In this document: piece after piece, positions 1-9,273 of the stretch | Layout of the letters: the number at the start of each line of letters is the position of its first letter | Numbering within the stretch: the first letter of the stretch is position 1 | NCBI GenBank assembly: GCA_031257015.1 | Contig: JAIRPK010000036.1 | Location: 1-56,697, forward strand | Direction of reading: 5' to 3' | Source: Tannerellaceae bacterium | Lineage (GTDB): Bacteria > Bacteroidota > Bacteroidia > Bacteroidales > Tannerellaceae | Length of the DNA: 56,697 nt | Notes under the pieces: generated by a model | The model's database searches: none | What the model saw: only the letters and a program-made list of their open reading frames with translations | Told to the model about the DNA's origin: nothing | Translations under genes and position numbers: made by a program

Positions 1-1
1 A

Positions 2-190
2 CGAGATGCTCCGAGCGTTTCACAAGACGCTCCGAGCGTTTCACGAGACACTCCGAGCGTTTCACAAGATGCTCCGAGCGTTTCACGAGACACTCCGAAC
101 GTTTCACGAGATGCTCTGAAGGTTTCACGAGACGCTCGGAGCGTTTCACGAGATGCTCTGAAGGTTTCACGAGACGCTCGGAGCGTTTCG
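2..190. repeat. 21-bp tandem repeat array, GA-CTC-GAG type (array 1)
   Basis: Nine consecutive 21-bp units fill this stretch. Each is a 15-nt near-palindrome such as GACGCTCCGAGCGTT followed by a 6-nt linker, TCACGA or TCACAA. Units vary mostly at palindrome positions 3-4, 8 and 11-12 (for example GATGCTCTGAAGGTT), while the linker is nearly constant. The array touches the left edge of the window and may continue beyond it. It lies about 290 bp beyond the end of the minus-strand barrel protein gene. Similar arrays recur at 24493 and 36013. Confidence 0.9.
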
Positions 191-424
191 ATAGCTGTAT
201 GGAGATCTCGCTTGAAGCTCGAAGCTTTTTTGAAATAGAAAATGCAGCTCACTCTTTTTATTTTTTGCCACACAAGCTGTCAAAAGCACTATTCACGGAC
301 GACTATACTCGTTGTGACAGTCGCTGCGTCTGCCGGAGGAGAGATGTTTCAGGAACTTAAAGCCGGACATAAGTAACAAGCAGCGTCCGACTAACAATGG
401 ATACCGCCGCCAAACAAAAAATGA
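191..424. other. intergenic stretch without a recognised gene
   Basis: No convincing coding sequence or RNA gene is visible between the repeat array and the terminator of the following minus-strand gene. A segment near 300-320 (GGACGACTATACTCG) loosely resembles the TCGTCGACTATACG hairpin sequence near 13150, but the match is too short to interpret. Confidence 0.5.
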
Positions 425-457
425 GCCTCGCACAAGTGTATCACACAAGTGCGAGGC
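413..457 (-). terminator. rho-independent terminator of the barrel protein gene
   Basis: Arms GCCTCGCAC (425-433) and GTGCGAGGC (449-457) form a 9-bp stem. Read on the minus strand it is followed by a T-rich tract, the complement of AAACAAAAAA at 411-420. It lies just after the stop codon of the gene at 485-997, as expected for its terminator. Confidence 0.8.
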
Positions 458-484
458 CATTCCTCAAAATTCCTGTTTCCTTAA

Positions 485-997
485 TTATCGCCTAAACTTA
501 TAGGCAACTCCGATTGATAGCCATCCGAAATTCGACGCATTGCTCCCGGAGGCGATTTTGTATTTAAGCTCTGCATTAGCCGAAATCTTGTCAGTAAAGG
601 CATACTCTATGCCTCCGCCCAGCGCGGCGCTCGGCCAGACGGACAGGTCTCTGTCTAATATAGCTGTCGTTGACCACGACAGAAGACCGACACCAACAAT
701 GGGATAAACCACAGCCTTTTCGTCCAGTTTGAAAAGATAATGCGCATAAACCGCGATGTCCATATACGCATTTTTGTTCTTTGGGAAAAGAAACGTCGTT
801 ACGCCCTCTCCCCTTATAACATCGGAAAGATAATACTGAAACTTTGGTGCCAGTCCGGAAAAAGAATTATCCGAATTAAATGCCAGAGTGTAATTCAATC
901 CGGCAGCCATAGTTCCTTTTTGCGCTTTTGCCGTCCAGCTTCCTATTGCGAACAGAACGACCATAAAAATCACGATTCGTTTAACTAATTTATTCAT
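485..997 (-). CDS. outer-membrane beta-barrel protein (small, porin-like)
   Basis: A 170-aa secreted protein. The N-terminus MNKLVKRIVIFMVVLFAIG followed by WTAKAQ is a typical signal peptide with cleavage after AQ. The remainder alternates hydrophobic and polar residues in short strands (GLNYTLAF, KFQYYL, VYAHYLF, ELKYKIASG) and ends in SIGVAYKFRR, as small OmpW/OmpX-like barrels do. The frame is open upstream, but I place the start at 997 because this gives the signal peptide and because a TATATTTG promoter box lies at 1030-1037, downstream of the more distal start. A terminator follows at 413-457, so it is probably a single-gene transcript. Ligand or function is not predictable. The barrel assignment is inference from sequence pattern. 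Confidence 0.75.
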   Translation of the reverse strand: MNKLVKRIVIFMVVLFAIGSWTAKAQKGTMAAGLNYTLAFNSDNSFSGLAPKFQYYLSDVIRGEGVTTFLFPKNKNAYMDIAVYAHYLFKLDEKAVVYPIVGVGLLSWSTTAILDRDLSVWPSAALGGGIEYAFTDKISANAELKYKIASGSNASNFGWLSIGVAYKFRR

Positions 998-1029
998 TAT
1001 AATATTTTTTTGAAATGTTTGACAGTAGA

Positions 1030-1037
1030 CAAATATA
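1030..1037 (-). promoter_or_regulatory. Bacteroidetes -7 box (TATATTTG)
   Basis: On the minus strand this reads TATATTTG, a full match to TAnnTTTG, 32 nt before the ATG at 997. It supports the short form of the barrel protein gene. Confidence 0.6.
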
Positions 1038-1469
1038 TATATATTTCCGGATATACTCAAGACAGTATTCGGTAGCGATTCAGACCGTCTATTCGCTCCG
1101 AATTGGGAGCATGGAATTAACGCGGAGGCAGGATGACGCATGAAAAATATATTCAAGAATTGTGTTATGATTATGGTATTATTAAGAATAGTGGCAGAAA
1201 CTGTTCTTTCTTTTTAATCAAATGGCAATTATGTGTGAAGTGTAACTTTAGAACAGGTTTATTCTGTTTTTATCCCATAGGAAGATAATTACCTTCGATT
1301 ATAAAAACTCCAAGAAAACGAAATCAGACGAGGCAAATAAAGCCACATTTATTAAAATATTGTACTCTAAAACGCTATGTTATTTGGACACTTAGATTCG
1401 GACAATATCCGTATTTTCGGATTAGCCAAATTAAAAAACTGGAAATTAGCGACCAACAAAAAAGACACT
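1038..1469. other. intergenic, no gene recognised
   Basis: An AT-rich stretch between the promoter of the barrel protein gene and the end of rsmD. Short frames here have no recognisable protein pattern. No RNA gene or strong hairpin was seen. Confidence 0.5.
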
Positions 1470-2021
1470 TTACAACTTTGTGCTTTCCTGCTTAACGAAG
1501 AAACTGAAATTGACAGAGCCGTATGCACGATGCTGTTGAAAATGCGGAAGACTGGAGAAATCATATTTTTTTGAGTGCTCAAGGACGAAAAGAGATTCGG
1601 GCTTCAGCATATCGTTGTTTAGTACGAGGGCAGGGATGTCCGGCAATTCTTTCAACGTATAAGGCGGGTCGGCAAAGATGAAGTCGAACTTGCGTCCGCC
1701 AGGTTTGCGCATGAATCGGAACGCATCGCCGCAAATGATATTTAGCTTGTCGGTTTTAAGAGTCCTGGCGACTTTGGCGATAAAGGCAGTGTGCATTCGC
1801 TCGCTTTCAATGGCGGTGACGGTGCATCCTCTCGAGAGAAGTTCAAAGGAGATACTGCCTGTGCCGGCAAACAAATCCAAGGCAACAGCGCCGTCGAAGT
1901 CAATTATATTGGAAAGCACATTGAACAAATTTTCTTTGGCAAAATCAGTAGTCGGTCTAGCATTGAAGGCAGGCGGGATGCTAAATCTCCTCTTCCCGTA
2001 TATTCCGCTGATTATTCGCAT
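1470..2021 (-). CDS. rsmD: 16S rRNA (guanine(966)-N(2))-methyltransferase RsmD
   Basis: A 183-aa SAM-dependent methyltransferase that in this family methylates G966 of 16S rRNA. Visible motifs are the N-terminal MRIISGIYGKRRF with RPTTDFAKENLFNVL, typical of RsmD; motif I LDLFAGTGSISFELLSRG (about residues 48-65); an acidic residue after strand beta-2 (AIESE); and the catalytic motif IV FADPPYTL (about 118-125). Length matches the family (about 180 aa). The gene overlaps the end of the DUF3822 gene by 10 bp, so the two are translated from one mRNA. This order, DUF3822 then rsmD, is common in Bacteroidales. Confidence 0.93.
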   Translation of the reverse strand: MRIISGIYGKRRFSIPPAFNARPTTDFAKENLFNVLSNIIDFDGAVALDLFAGTGSISFELLSRGCTVTAIESERMHTAFIAKVARTLKTDKLNIICGDAFRFMRKPGGRKFDFIFADPPYTLKELPDIPALVLNNDMLKPESLFVLEHSKKYDFSSLPHFQQHRAYGSVNFSFFVKQESTKL

Positions 2022-2881
2022 ACTGACATAAGGATTAGGTCGATGGGCGCATACAGGATTTCCCCTCCCAGAAAATAAGCTTTGGCAGGAAGTTCAATTC
2101 GATCGATATGTTTTATGTATGTATGAAGAGCGTGGATGACGCGATTGGTTGCGGACAAGTCGCCGTAAATGGAGCAATAGTCGTAAAGCTGGTCCAGTCC
2201 AATTTGTTTCCATACATATAATATATAATAAAGGAGGTCATTGGGTTGCTCGTAAGCAAATGAGTTGGCAAAGAGAAAGTCATTGCCTTCAAAGCAGCAG
2301 ATATCGACCAGCGAATGATGCACTACGGCATAAAGATGTTTATGATTCTCTCCTCTGCATTGTTTTTTGAGCATGATTATTTGCGAGGTGAGATGGTGGA
2401 TGTAAACAGGGTTTGTTAGAGTGCGAGAACAAAATTCGTAAACATCCTCGTCGATAGCGAAGACGAGTTCTGCTTTTTCTTCCTCCAGTTTGTTCGTCAA
2501 GCATCGGCGCCCCGGCGAATGAACGTTATATCGCAAAAGTTCTACATTCCGCTTTTCATTCGCATATTCGTTCGGCACAAGCGTATATTGCGGCGAAACG
2601 CAGAGTATGCGGGAGCGATTGTAAGCCCAAATCAGGCTATCGTTGCTAAAGAAGAGTTCTTTAAGCGAATTAATATACGGGACACTCCTATCAAATTCTA
2701 CGTCTCGAAAAAAGAAGCTTTGCGCTTCAGCTGGATTATATGCAGAAAAAGAAAATCCACCCGGCCACAACCGGATGGACATTATATATTTTTCCGAATT
2801 ATTGACATTTAATGTGTCGGGGACACTGATCGTCATGTAGATCTTACTTTTCGCTTTATAGATTTTCCCAGTTTCCTGCAT
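2012..2881 (-). CDS. DUF3822 family protein
   Basis: Up to 289 aa, cytoplasmic. It matches the DUF3822 family in its central features: an SIRLWPGGFSFSAYNP segment, the IWAYNRSRILCVSPQYTLVP strand region, and a C-terminal half with HHSLVDICCFEGNDFLFANSF. DUF3822 proteins are thought to have an ASKHA (actin-like ATPase) fold, but no activity is established. Start choice is open. The ATG at 2881 overlaps the upstream gene by 26 bp, whereas the internal ATG at 2836 (MTISVPDTLN) would leave a short gap. The close overlap with rsmD downstream suggests co-translation and possibly a role near ribosome maturation, but that is only context. Confidence 0.85.
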   Translation of the reverse strand: MQETGKIYKAKSKIYMTISVPDTLNVNNSEKYIMSIRLWPGGFSFSAYNPAEAQSFFFRDVEFDRSVPYINSLKELFFSNDSLIWAYNRSRILCVSPQYTLVPNEYANEKRNVELLRYNVHSPGRRCLTNKLEEEKAELVFAIDEDVYEFCSRTLTNPVYIHHLTSQIIMLKKQCRGENHKHLYAVVHHSLVDICCFEGNDFLFANSFAYEQPNDLLYYILYVWKQIGLDQLYDYCSIYGDLSATNRVIHALHTYIKHIDRIELPAKAYFLGGEILYAPIDLILMSVCE

Positions 2882-3506
2882 TATTATTAATTTCCGTCAA
2901 CGAGCCGACGCGCAATCCTGGGTATTTTTTTAGCGTGTTGGCTACGGCATTCAGATTAATAATCAATTGCCTGTTTAGCCCTCTAAGATAGTCGTCGTAC
3001 AAGATTGCCGCTTCAAATACTTTCACGGTATATCCTGAACCGGAAATCAGCGTAGCTGTATCCATTGCGAAGGTCATAGGAGAACCATCCTCATTGGTAA
3101 GATTAGGCACAAACTTTAATTCATCGGGATTAAATTCCGGACCGAATAAAGTATCTTTAGCTGTAACCCAGAACGTATCACGCCTGATAATGCCTTTTTT
3201 TACAGCTTCTTGTTCCGTCATCCCGGCCTCAAGCTGCTCATCAGTCAAAGTGCCTTCTTTTGTCAGAAAAGGAAGCTTTTCATTATTAAGAAACTTTGCC
3301 AGTTGTTCGAAAGTTGCGGCATGTTCCTTATGCACATTCTTGTATTCAATTTGCGCTTTGCGGATGTCAATCAAGCGAGCCGTGATTGCCGCCTCGCGGA
3401 TCTTTCTTTCTTTATTAAAGTGAATGGGAACCAGCAGACTCGCGTAGCACATATATGCGAGCAAAATGACTGCTGCTAAAAGTAAAACTCTTACAATAAC
3501 TTTCAT
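2856..3506 (-). CDS. membrane-anchored protein of unknown function upstream of DUF3822
   Basis: A 216-aa protein. Residues 4-27 (VIVRVLLLAAVILLAYMCYASLL, written here in part) form a single N-terminal membrane helix, and the rest is predicted periplasmic. After the helix comes HFNKERKIREAAITARLIDIRKAQIEY, an alpha-helical pattern that resembles pseudopilin-like or short coiled segments. The C-terminal part is mixed alpha/beta. No catalytic motif is visible. It is first in a three-gene minus-strand operon with DUF3822 and rsmD, and it has a good promoter box at 3540-3547. Homologues with this arrangement occur in other Bacteroidales, but I know of no function. Confidence 0.7.
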   Translation of the reverse strand: MKVIVRVLLLAAVILLAYMCYASLLVPIHFNKERKIREAAITARLIDIRKAQIEYKNVHKEHAATFEQLAKFLNNEKLPFLTKEGTLTDEQLEAGMTEQEAVKKGIIRRDTFWVTAKDTLFGPEFNPDELKFVPNLTNEDGSPMTFAMDTATLISGSGYTVKVFEAAILYDDYLRGLNRQLIINLNAVANTLKKYPGLRVGSLTEINNNAGNWENL

Positions 3507-3539
3507 GGTGTATAATGATTTTTAAATTATTTCGTTCGG

Positions 3540-3547
3540 CAAATTTA
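3540..3547 (-). promoter_or_regulatory. Bacteroidetes -7 box (TAAATTTG) for the DUF3822-rsmD operon
   Basis: Minus-strand TAAATTTG matches TAnnTTTG exactly and lies 33 nt before the ATG at 3506. The divergent plus-strand box starts only about 20 bp away, so this is a compact bidirectional promoter region. Confidence 0.6.
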
Positions 3548-3567
3548 GAAAAGAATCTCTAATATGC

Positions 3568-3575
3568 TATCTTTA
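3568..3575 (+). promoter_or_regulatory. probable -7 box (TATCTTTA) for the helicase gene
   Basis: TATCTTTA matches seven of eight positions of TAnnTTTG and lies 19 nt before the ATG at 3595. It is divergent from the promoter of the neighbouring minus-strand operon. Confidence 0.5.
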
Positions 3576-3594
3576 TCGCAAAAAAAACAGACAT

Positions 3595-5028
3595 ATGACA
3601 AATATTGCCTTTAGTCAACTAATATTACAAAATTTCCCTTATGAACCAACAGACAACCAAGCAGCAACCATTAGACATTTATCCGAATTTCTTCTCCATG
3701 GTGAGCCTGATTCAATCTTCTTAATAAAAGGTTACGCAGGAACGGGAAAAACATCGCTTGTCGGTGCCCTTGTCAAGACTCTCTCCAGTCTGCACGCTCC
3801 TACCGTATTGCTCGCACCAACCGGTCGCGCTGCAAAAGTTTTCTCTCTATACGCGGGGAAAAGCGCTTTCACTATACACCGAAAAATCTACCGCCAAAAA
3901 GCTTTCAATAACGAACCCGCAGACTTCCTTCTTGCCGAAAACAAACTCAAGAACACAATCTTCATCGTTGACGAAGCCTCGATGATTGCAAACAGTGCAA
4001 CAGATTCCATAATATTCGGCTCAGGGCGCCTACTGGACGACCTTGTTAAATATGTTTACGCAGGAGAAAATTGTAGGCTAATCATCATGGGCGACGAAGC
4101 ACAGCTTCCACCAGTGCAGTTGCTCGAAAGTCCCGCCCTCCAGCGAGACAATCTCGCTGGATACAACCTCAAAGTCGAAACAACCGAACTAACCCAAATC
4201 ATTCGCCAAAAAAAAGATTCAGCAATACTATATAACGCCACGCTCCTGCGAAACGCCTTACGTAAAGGTAATGTAGCCGCCTACCCACAACTAAACCTCA
4301 ACATTGGAACAGACATCGCCCGAATCTCCGGAGCCGACATCCTCGAAGAACTCTCAAACGCATACGCCCGCGACGGAATCGACCAAACAATGACAATTGT
4401 CAGAACCAACAAACGAGCCAACCAATACAACAATGCTATCAGAAGCCGAGTCTTCTTCCACGAAGAAGAACTCTCATCAGGAGACCGCCTCATGATAACA
4501 CGCAACAATTACACGCAAGCAACCGACAATCCGGAAACAGACTTCTTCGCTAACGGAGAAATCATACACGTAGTCAAAGTAAAAAAAACAATCAACCTCT
4601 ACGGATTTCGATTCGCTGACGTAATCGTCCGCTTTGACGACTACGACTTTGAAACCGACATCCGGATCCTCCTCGATACCCTTCAAGCAGAAACTCCCAC
4701 CCTGTCCAAAGAACTGAACGATAAACTATTCTACTCCGTCATGGAAGACTACGCAGACATCACACGGAAAGCAGAACGCATAAAAAAAATAAAAGCAGAC
4801 CTCAACTACAACGCCGTACAAGTCAAATATGCCTACGCAATCACCTGCCACAAAGCACAGGGCGGCCAATGGATGAACATATTCCTCGACCCCGGCTACC
4901 TTACCGAAACAATGATGGGCGAAGACTTCTACCGATGGCTCTACACTGCCTTCACTCGCGCCGCCAAACGCCTTTGGCTCATAAATATCTCCACTGAATT
5001 TGTAAAAGAGTCGGAAGCAAAAAACTAA
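3595..5028 (+). CDS. RecD/Pif1-like SF1B DNA helicase
   Basis: A 477-aa ATP-dependent DNA helicase of superfamily 1B. Walker A is GYAGTGKTSL (about residues 48-57), followed by LLAPTGRAAKVF (motif Ia). Walker B is FIVDEASMI (about 122-130). Motif III is IIMGDEAQLPPV, and an arginine-rich segment TELTQIIRQK follows. The C-terminal UvrD_C_2-type motif has YAYAITCHKAQGGQW and LYTAFTRAAKRLWL. This length and order match the stand-alone helicases often annotated as exonuclease V/RecD-like in Bacteroides. It lacks the N-terminal domains of RecD2. The likely role is DNA repair or replication-fork processing, but the exact pathway is unproven. Confidence 0.88.
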   Translation: MTNIAFSQLILQNFPYEPTDNQAATIRHLSEFLLHGEPDSIFLIKGYAGTGKTSLVGALVKTLSSLHAPTVLLAPTGRAAKVFSLYAGKSAFTIHRKIYRQKAFNNEPADFLLAENKLKNTIFIVDEASMIANSATDSIIFGSGRLLDDLVKYVYAGENCRLIIMGDEAQLPPVQLLESPALQRDNLAGYNLKVETTELTQIIRQKKDSAILYNATLLRNALRKGNVAAYPQLNLNIGTDIARISGADILEELSNAYARDGIDQTMTIVRTNKRANQYNNAIRSRVFFHEEELSSGDRLMITRNNYTQATDNPETDFFANGEIIHVVKVKKTINLYGFRFADVIVRFDDYDFETDIRILLDTLQAETPTLSKELNDKLFYSVMEDYADITRKAERIKKIKADLNYNAVQVKYAYAITCHKAQGGQWMNIFLDPGYLTETMMGEDFYRWLYTAFTRAAKRLWLINISTEFVKESEAKN

Positions 5029-5559
5029 ACACTGCTACTCCACATTGAATAACTAACAGGACGCCGCACCAACATCGCACTAATCACAAATACATGCTAG
5101 CCTACTGAAAATCATATAGAAACAACCAAGCTCTACGCCATGCAATCTTAAATCCAGAACTGGAAACAAAAACACCAATGCTCCCTATATTTACACGCCA
5201 TCCCCAGAAGAATCCTTTTTTTCATTAACAAAAAACGACAGCAAGACGTTCTCGCGCAACCGGTAAGTCTTCCTGTAGCTTGCAGGAAAACATTTCACCA
5301 CCGTGGTACGTTTGACGTGTTTCTATTTTGGAATGATTCATGAACAGAAATGATTTGTATGATTCTATCAGCAAGAATAGTTTTTTTTATAGATTTATTT
5401 TATTCCACTGTACAATTTGGAAGCAATTGTTTTGGTCATGAAAAAGTTTAGTTTCTGATTACAAAATTCTTTAAACTCTTATATTTGCCAAGAAAATAAA
5501 ACAAATTGCATATATTTTTTCTTTAATGTTTATTTAAATTAATCTCACAATCTTATGAT
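5029..5559. other. intergenic, no gene recognised
   Basis: About 530 bp of AT-rich sequence after the helicase stop, with no convincing coding region. It runs into the boundary of a decayed mobile element region starting near 5560-5746. Confidence 0.5.
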
Positions 5560-5712
5560 ATTAAAAGAACAATTTTTCTATTTGCAACCGGCTTCTTTTC
5601 TGCTTCAGTATCTTGCACGACGGAAACAAAAATGACAGGAATTGAAATGGATACGTGAACCGAAACAAATAATGAAATCGTTGTCGAGGATAATAAAGAT
5701 GAAATTCATTAG
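5560..5712 (+). pseudogene. possible remnant of a lipoprotein leader
   Basis: In the frame beginning at 5560 the translation reads IKRTIFLFATGFFSASVSC, which looks like a lipoprotein signal peptide with lipobox SVSC. The initiator position is ATT rather than ATG. The frame continues TTETKMTGIEMDT, then hits TGA, continues NNEIVVEDNKDEIH and stops. A single base change at the start and one internal stop would explain a dead gene. There is no homologue I can name, so this is a low-confidence reading. Confidence 0.3.
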
Positions 5713-5745
5713 GTTCTTAACACTTTTCAAAACTATTATAAAAAG

Positions 5746-7025
5746 GTGGGGGCTGTCCTCAGGAGCTGTTTATTTCAGATTGGAATACTTGGAAAGCGGA
5801 TAAAGTATGAACGCTCTCTTCGCCTTATACGAAAATTTCTGAATGCGGGATATCTTGAAAATTGGAAATATAACAACACGTACAGTGGAACGCTACAAGG
5901 AGGAATCATTAGTCCGATATTGGCTAATATCTACCTCGACAAGTTCGACAAGGGAAAAAGAAGAAAAGAAAATCCTATTGCAAAACAACTCGGACATTGT
6001 AAGGCTTAGTTGGTGTCGAATCTCAAAAATGTAAAAGACGCGACAGAAAGAAAACGACTGAATGAACAAATTAGAGAAATTGTAAAGAAACGTCTGGAAT
6101 ATCCAGCTGGAGATGAAATGGATAGCAGTATAAAACGTCTGAAATATGTAAGGTATGCAGATGACTTTCTAATTAGCGTTATCGGAAGTAAAGAAGACAT
6201 CGAAAATTATATGTGTGATGTACTGAAACTGGAACTGTCGGAAGAAAAAACTCTGATAACAAACGCACAGAAATCAGCTAAATTTCTTGGATATGACATA
6301 TTTGTACGTAAATCTAATGATACACACAGGGATAAAAACGGACACCTTGTAAGAAGCTATGACCATAAGATTGTACTCTATGTTACTACCGAAGTAATGC
6401 AGAATAAACACTTTGCCTATGATGCAATGAAAATTGTAAAAAGGCACGGCAAAGAAGTTTAGAAGCCAAAGGGCGTAACTACATGAGAAATCTGGATGAT
6501 TTAGAAATCATTAGTCAATACAATTCTGAAATCATGGGTTTCTACAATTACTACTCTATTGCGAATAATAGTTGTGTTATTGACTCTTTTTATAACATCA
6601 TGGAATACAGCATGTATAAAACATATGCAGGCAAATATCGTACTTCCAAGAAAAAGATAATAGCGAAATACAAGAAAAATGGTGTTTTTGCTATTCCTTA
6701 CAAAAATAAAAGAGGTTATACTTTCTACCGTGAATTTTACGACAAGGGTTTCAAATGTAAGGAAGTGCCTGATGTGAACTTAAATGACAGGCTTCCCAAT
6801 ACGATTGCTATTACGGGTGGAAGAAACGGACTTATAACAAGGCTACAAGCCAGAGTGAGTGAATTATGTGGTTCAACCGATGAACTCGAAATGCACCATG
6901 TCCGTAAACTCAAAAACCTAAAAGGCAAATCAGATTGGGAAGTTAAAATGATTGCTCGTAAACGTAAAACTTTAGCAGTATGTATAAAATGTCATCACAA
7001 AATATACGCAGGCAGCATAGACTGA
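5746..7025 (+). pseudogene. group II intron reverse transcriptase/maturase with HNH domain, broken
   Basis: Three reading-frame pieces together encode RT domains 3-7, the maturase X domain and an HNH endonuclease. Visible are YSGTLQGGIISPILANIYLD (RT4), YVRYADDFLISV with the YADD catalytic pair (RT5), the segment EISQYNSEIMGFYNYY-like start of domain X near 6510, and MHHVRKLKNLKGK with CIKCHHKIY of an HNH nuclease. Lesions are missing RT0-2, an in-frame TAG at 6007-6009, and a frameshift near 6455-6462, where LEAKGRNYMRNL resumes in another frame. The first zinc-ligand cysteine of the HNH CxxC is serine (SELC), a one-base change. The gene is dead. Confidence 0.85.
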
Positions 7026-7133
7026 ATGAATTGATGGAGAGCCGTATACATGGAGACATGTACGTACGGTTCGGAGGCGAGTGCTTGGAAATCTATCACC
7101 ATGAAAAGTGGCAAGGCACCGGGTGCTTAGCCT
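5746..7133 (+). mobile_element. 5'-truncated group II intron (intron A)
   Basis: Contains the remains of an intron-encoded reverse transcriptase (5746-7025), then a domain V candidate at 7039-7072. That 34-nt hairpin begins GAGCCGTA, has a GAGA tetraloop and ends TACGGTTC, as bacterial domain V does. Domain VI-like sequence follows to about 7133, where coupling-protein coding sequence (IASAKIP) resumes. No intron 5' end (GTGYG) or domains I-III are visible upstream, so the left part was deleted around 5745. The 3' boundary is placed by where the exon reading frame begins and may be off by a few bases. Confidence 0.75.
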
Positions 7134-7347
7134 ATGGGCAGATAGCATCTGCTAAAATACCGCTGTACAGAATGATAAGCCCGCAATTATACTGGGTGAT
7201 GACAGGCGATGATTTCTCGCTTGACATTAAAATCCCGACGAGCCGAAAATTCTTTGCGTGGAAAATAATCCCGACCGTCAAAATATTTATTCGGCAGCGT
7301 TGGGATTGTATAATTCGAGAATTGTGAAACTGATAAACAAGAAAGGA

Positions 7348-8268
7348 GTGCGACACGAAGCCTCATAAATAACTGTTTGGTTAACTGCTGCAAGAGAGCA
7401 GCAATTTGACTAAACCTGTTGTGTCGCCAACAGTAGCCTATGGACAGGTGCACTAATAGTAATATGTACTGTTTATGTATAAATGGAACTACCTCGTTTC
7501 ATACGAAAGTGGGCAGACTTCTGCATAAGGTAATTCTTTACAAGAAACGGTAAGAACTTTTAAAGTGGAAAAGCAAATGAACGACATTAAAAAATCGTGT
7601 GTTCAACTGACCGTACATCAAGCAAATGGGATAGTATAAACCGGCTCAAATGCGAAACTGCGGTTAAAAAGCGACAAGCACGTATTGTAGATGCACAAAT
7701 TTTCTATAAAGTATGGCGATGGTCACAAAGAAGACATCCGCAAAAAGGTAAATATTGGATAGCTAACAAATATTTTCATGCGGTGAAAGGTAGAGCTGGA
7801 CATTTGCAGTCAAATTGTAAAGTGAGGATGGAGAAAAGTTCCACTCATTAAAAAGACTAACAAGTACAAAGATTGTTCGGCATATTAAAATCCGTAGTGA
7901 AGCAAACCCATATGATACCGATTGGACGGACTACTTTTAAAAGCATTGGATAAGAAAGATGTTCAATAACTTTAATAACCAACAGAAAATCCGCCAACAA
8001 TGGGAAAAACAAATGAGATGTTGTCCTATATGTGGTAAACTCATAACAAAAGAAACACCTTTTAAAATCATAGCATTGCCTGTGAAAGATAAAAAGGTCA
8101 GAATTTTGGTACATAACAATTGCAGCCGAATCACTAACAGAAATAATTGGAGTTTACTATGAGCCGGTTTTATAAAATAAACTTAGAATTGCTTGAGCCG
8201 TATGATGCGAAAGTATCATGTACGGTTCTTAGAGGGAAAGCTCCCTTACGGGAACCGACCTACTCGAC
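7348..8268 (+). mobile_element. group II intron (intron B) inserted in the coupling-protein gene
   Basis: The 5' end GTGCGACACG at 7348 follows the exon sequence for KLINKKG. The 3' end is CTACTCGAC at 8268, after which LKSSVIIDE coding resumes, so both boundaries are defined by the exon. Domain V is at 8195-8228 (GAGCCGTA, GCGAAAGT around the GAAA tetraloop, TACGGTTC). The length of 921 nt is short for an intron that once carried a full maturase (about 1.9-2.5 kb), consistent with deletion of most of its reverse transcriptase gene. Confidence 0.85.
7597..8162 (+). pseudogene. internally deleted group II intron maturase (N-terminus, X domain and HNH remnants only)
   Basis: The first piece (7597-7851) begins CSTDRTSSKWDSINRLKCE and VKKRQARIVDA, the usual N-terminal leader of these maturases. 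It jumps directly to YKVWRWSQRRHPQKGKYWI and KYFHAVKG, which belong to the domain after the reverse transcriptase. The whole catalytic RT region is therefore missing. A second piece (7959-8162) has QQWEKQMRCCPICGKLITKE, the start of an HNH nuclease with CPIC, but the later HH motif is gone. The intron could move only with help from another maturase, or is dead. Confidence 0.75.
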
Positions 8269-8909
8269 TAGTTAAAGAGTTCGGTCATTATTGACGAGTT
8301 CCCGACCATTTATTTTCGTGGGCTTGCCGATCTGATAGCAACCGCCCGAAGCAATAAAGTGGCTGTTTGTCTGAGATTTCAGGACTTTTCGCAATTAAAG
8401 CGTGATTACGGCGACAAGGAAGTTGTCGTAGTAATGAACACAGTCGGCAATATTTTTTTCGGTCAGGTGGTTGGCAAATCGGCTAAAAATCTGTCGGAAG
8501 GTTTCGGAAAGTTTTTGCGGAAACGACAAAGTATGACAATTAACCGGCAGGATAAATCCACCTCAATTTCCACGCAGTTGGACAGCCTTATTCCGGCAAG
8601 CAAAATCAGCAACCTCACACAGGGCATGTTTGTCGGTACAGGTATCGGATAATTTTGAAGAGCGCATTGAGCAAAAGATTTTCCACGCCTAAATTGTGGT
8701 AGATAATGCTATCGTAGCCACTGAAACCAAAACCTACCGGAAAATTCCCGATATTCTGGATTTCCGCGATAGGGATGGCAATGATGTCATGCAGGCGGAA
8801 ATCGAACAGAACTACAATCAAAACAGATGTAAAACAGGTTGTGGCAGATGAGTTACAACGCATATCGGAAGATGAGAATTTGCAGAACCTGATAAAAAAT
8901 GATGAATAA

Positions 8910-9242
8910 AGGTTGCTGTTAAATTCTGAATATAGGGCAAACGCATATTAATTCATTAGGATTTTAAATAAATAATCATTATTCCAGCCTGTGTAAGTCT
9001 TTTGCCCTTGACGCTTATCTTGCGGAATTGCTTGTGCTTAACCAAATTAAAAGCGATTCTATTGAGCAGAGAAAAGTTTTGGCGGCATAGCCCTAACCCG
9101 TAAACTGCTTAACATTTCATGCAGTCTATGGACAATACGCATAATGACATTGTCGAGACAACAAGGCTGTTATATTGCGTGAATTTGGTGATAGTCAAAT
9201 CAGACTGGAGGCCAGCCTGAGAAGTTAAGGAAAATACAATCA
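8910..9242. other. decayed sequence after the coupling-protein relic
   Basis: No intact gene. Fragments such as the translation LPLTLILRNCLCLTKLKAIL are not recognisable with confidence. This is probably a continuation of the eroded conjugative element up to the AT-rich island at 9.2 kb. Confidence 0.4.
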
Positions 9243-9270
9243 GAAAAAGAGATACTAAAGGTATCTTTCT
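9243..9270 (-). terminator. terminator of the propeller lipoprotein gene
   Basis: A short hairpin with arms GATAC (9251-9255) and GTATC (9261-9265), extended by an A-rich arm. Read on the minus strand it ends in CTCTTTTTCTG. It lies just past the stop of the lipoprotein gene. Confidence 0.6.
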
Positions 9271-9273
9271 TCT

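Larger units (their letters stand above)
7134..8909 (+). pseudogene. conjugative coupling protein (MobC/TraG, VirD4 family) C-terminal relic, intron-interrupted
   Basis: Two exon pieces flank intron B. The 5' piece (7134-7347) reads IASAKIPLYRMISPQLYWVM, TGDDFSLDI, then after a one-base frameshift near 7229 PKILCVENNPDRQNIYSAAL and NSRIVKLINKKG. The 3' piece (8269-8909) reads SVIIDEFPTIYFRGLADLIA, a Walker-B-like segment, then FQDFSQLKRDYGDKE, NTVGNIFFGQVVG and SLIPASKISNLTQGMFVG, with further frameshifts before the end ENLQNLIKNDE. This is the pattern of the coupling ATPase of Bacteroides conjugative transposons. The N-terminal half, with Walker A, is absent. The first exon-2 codon is TAG where homologues have CAG, so even perfect splicing would not restore the protein. 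Confidence 0.8.
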
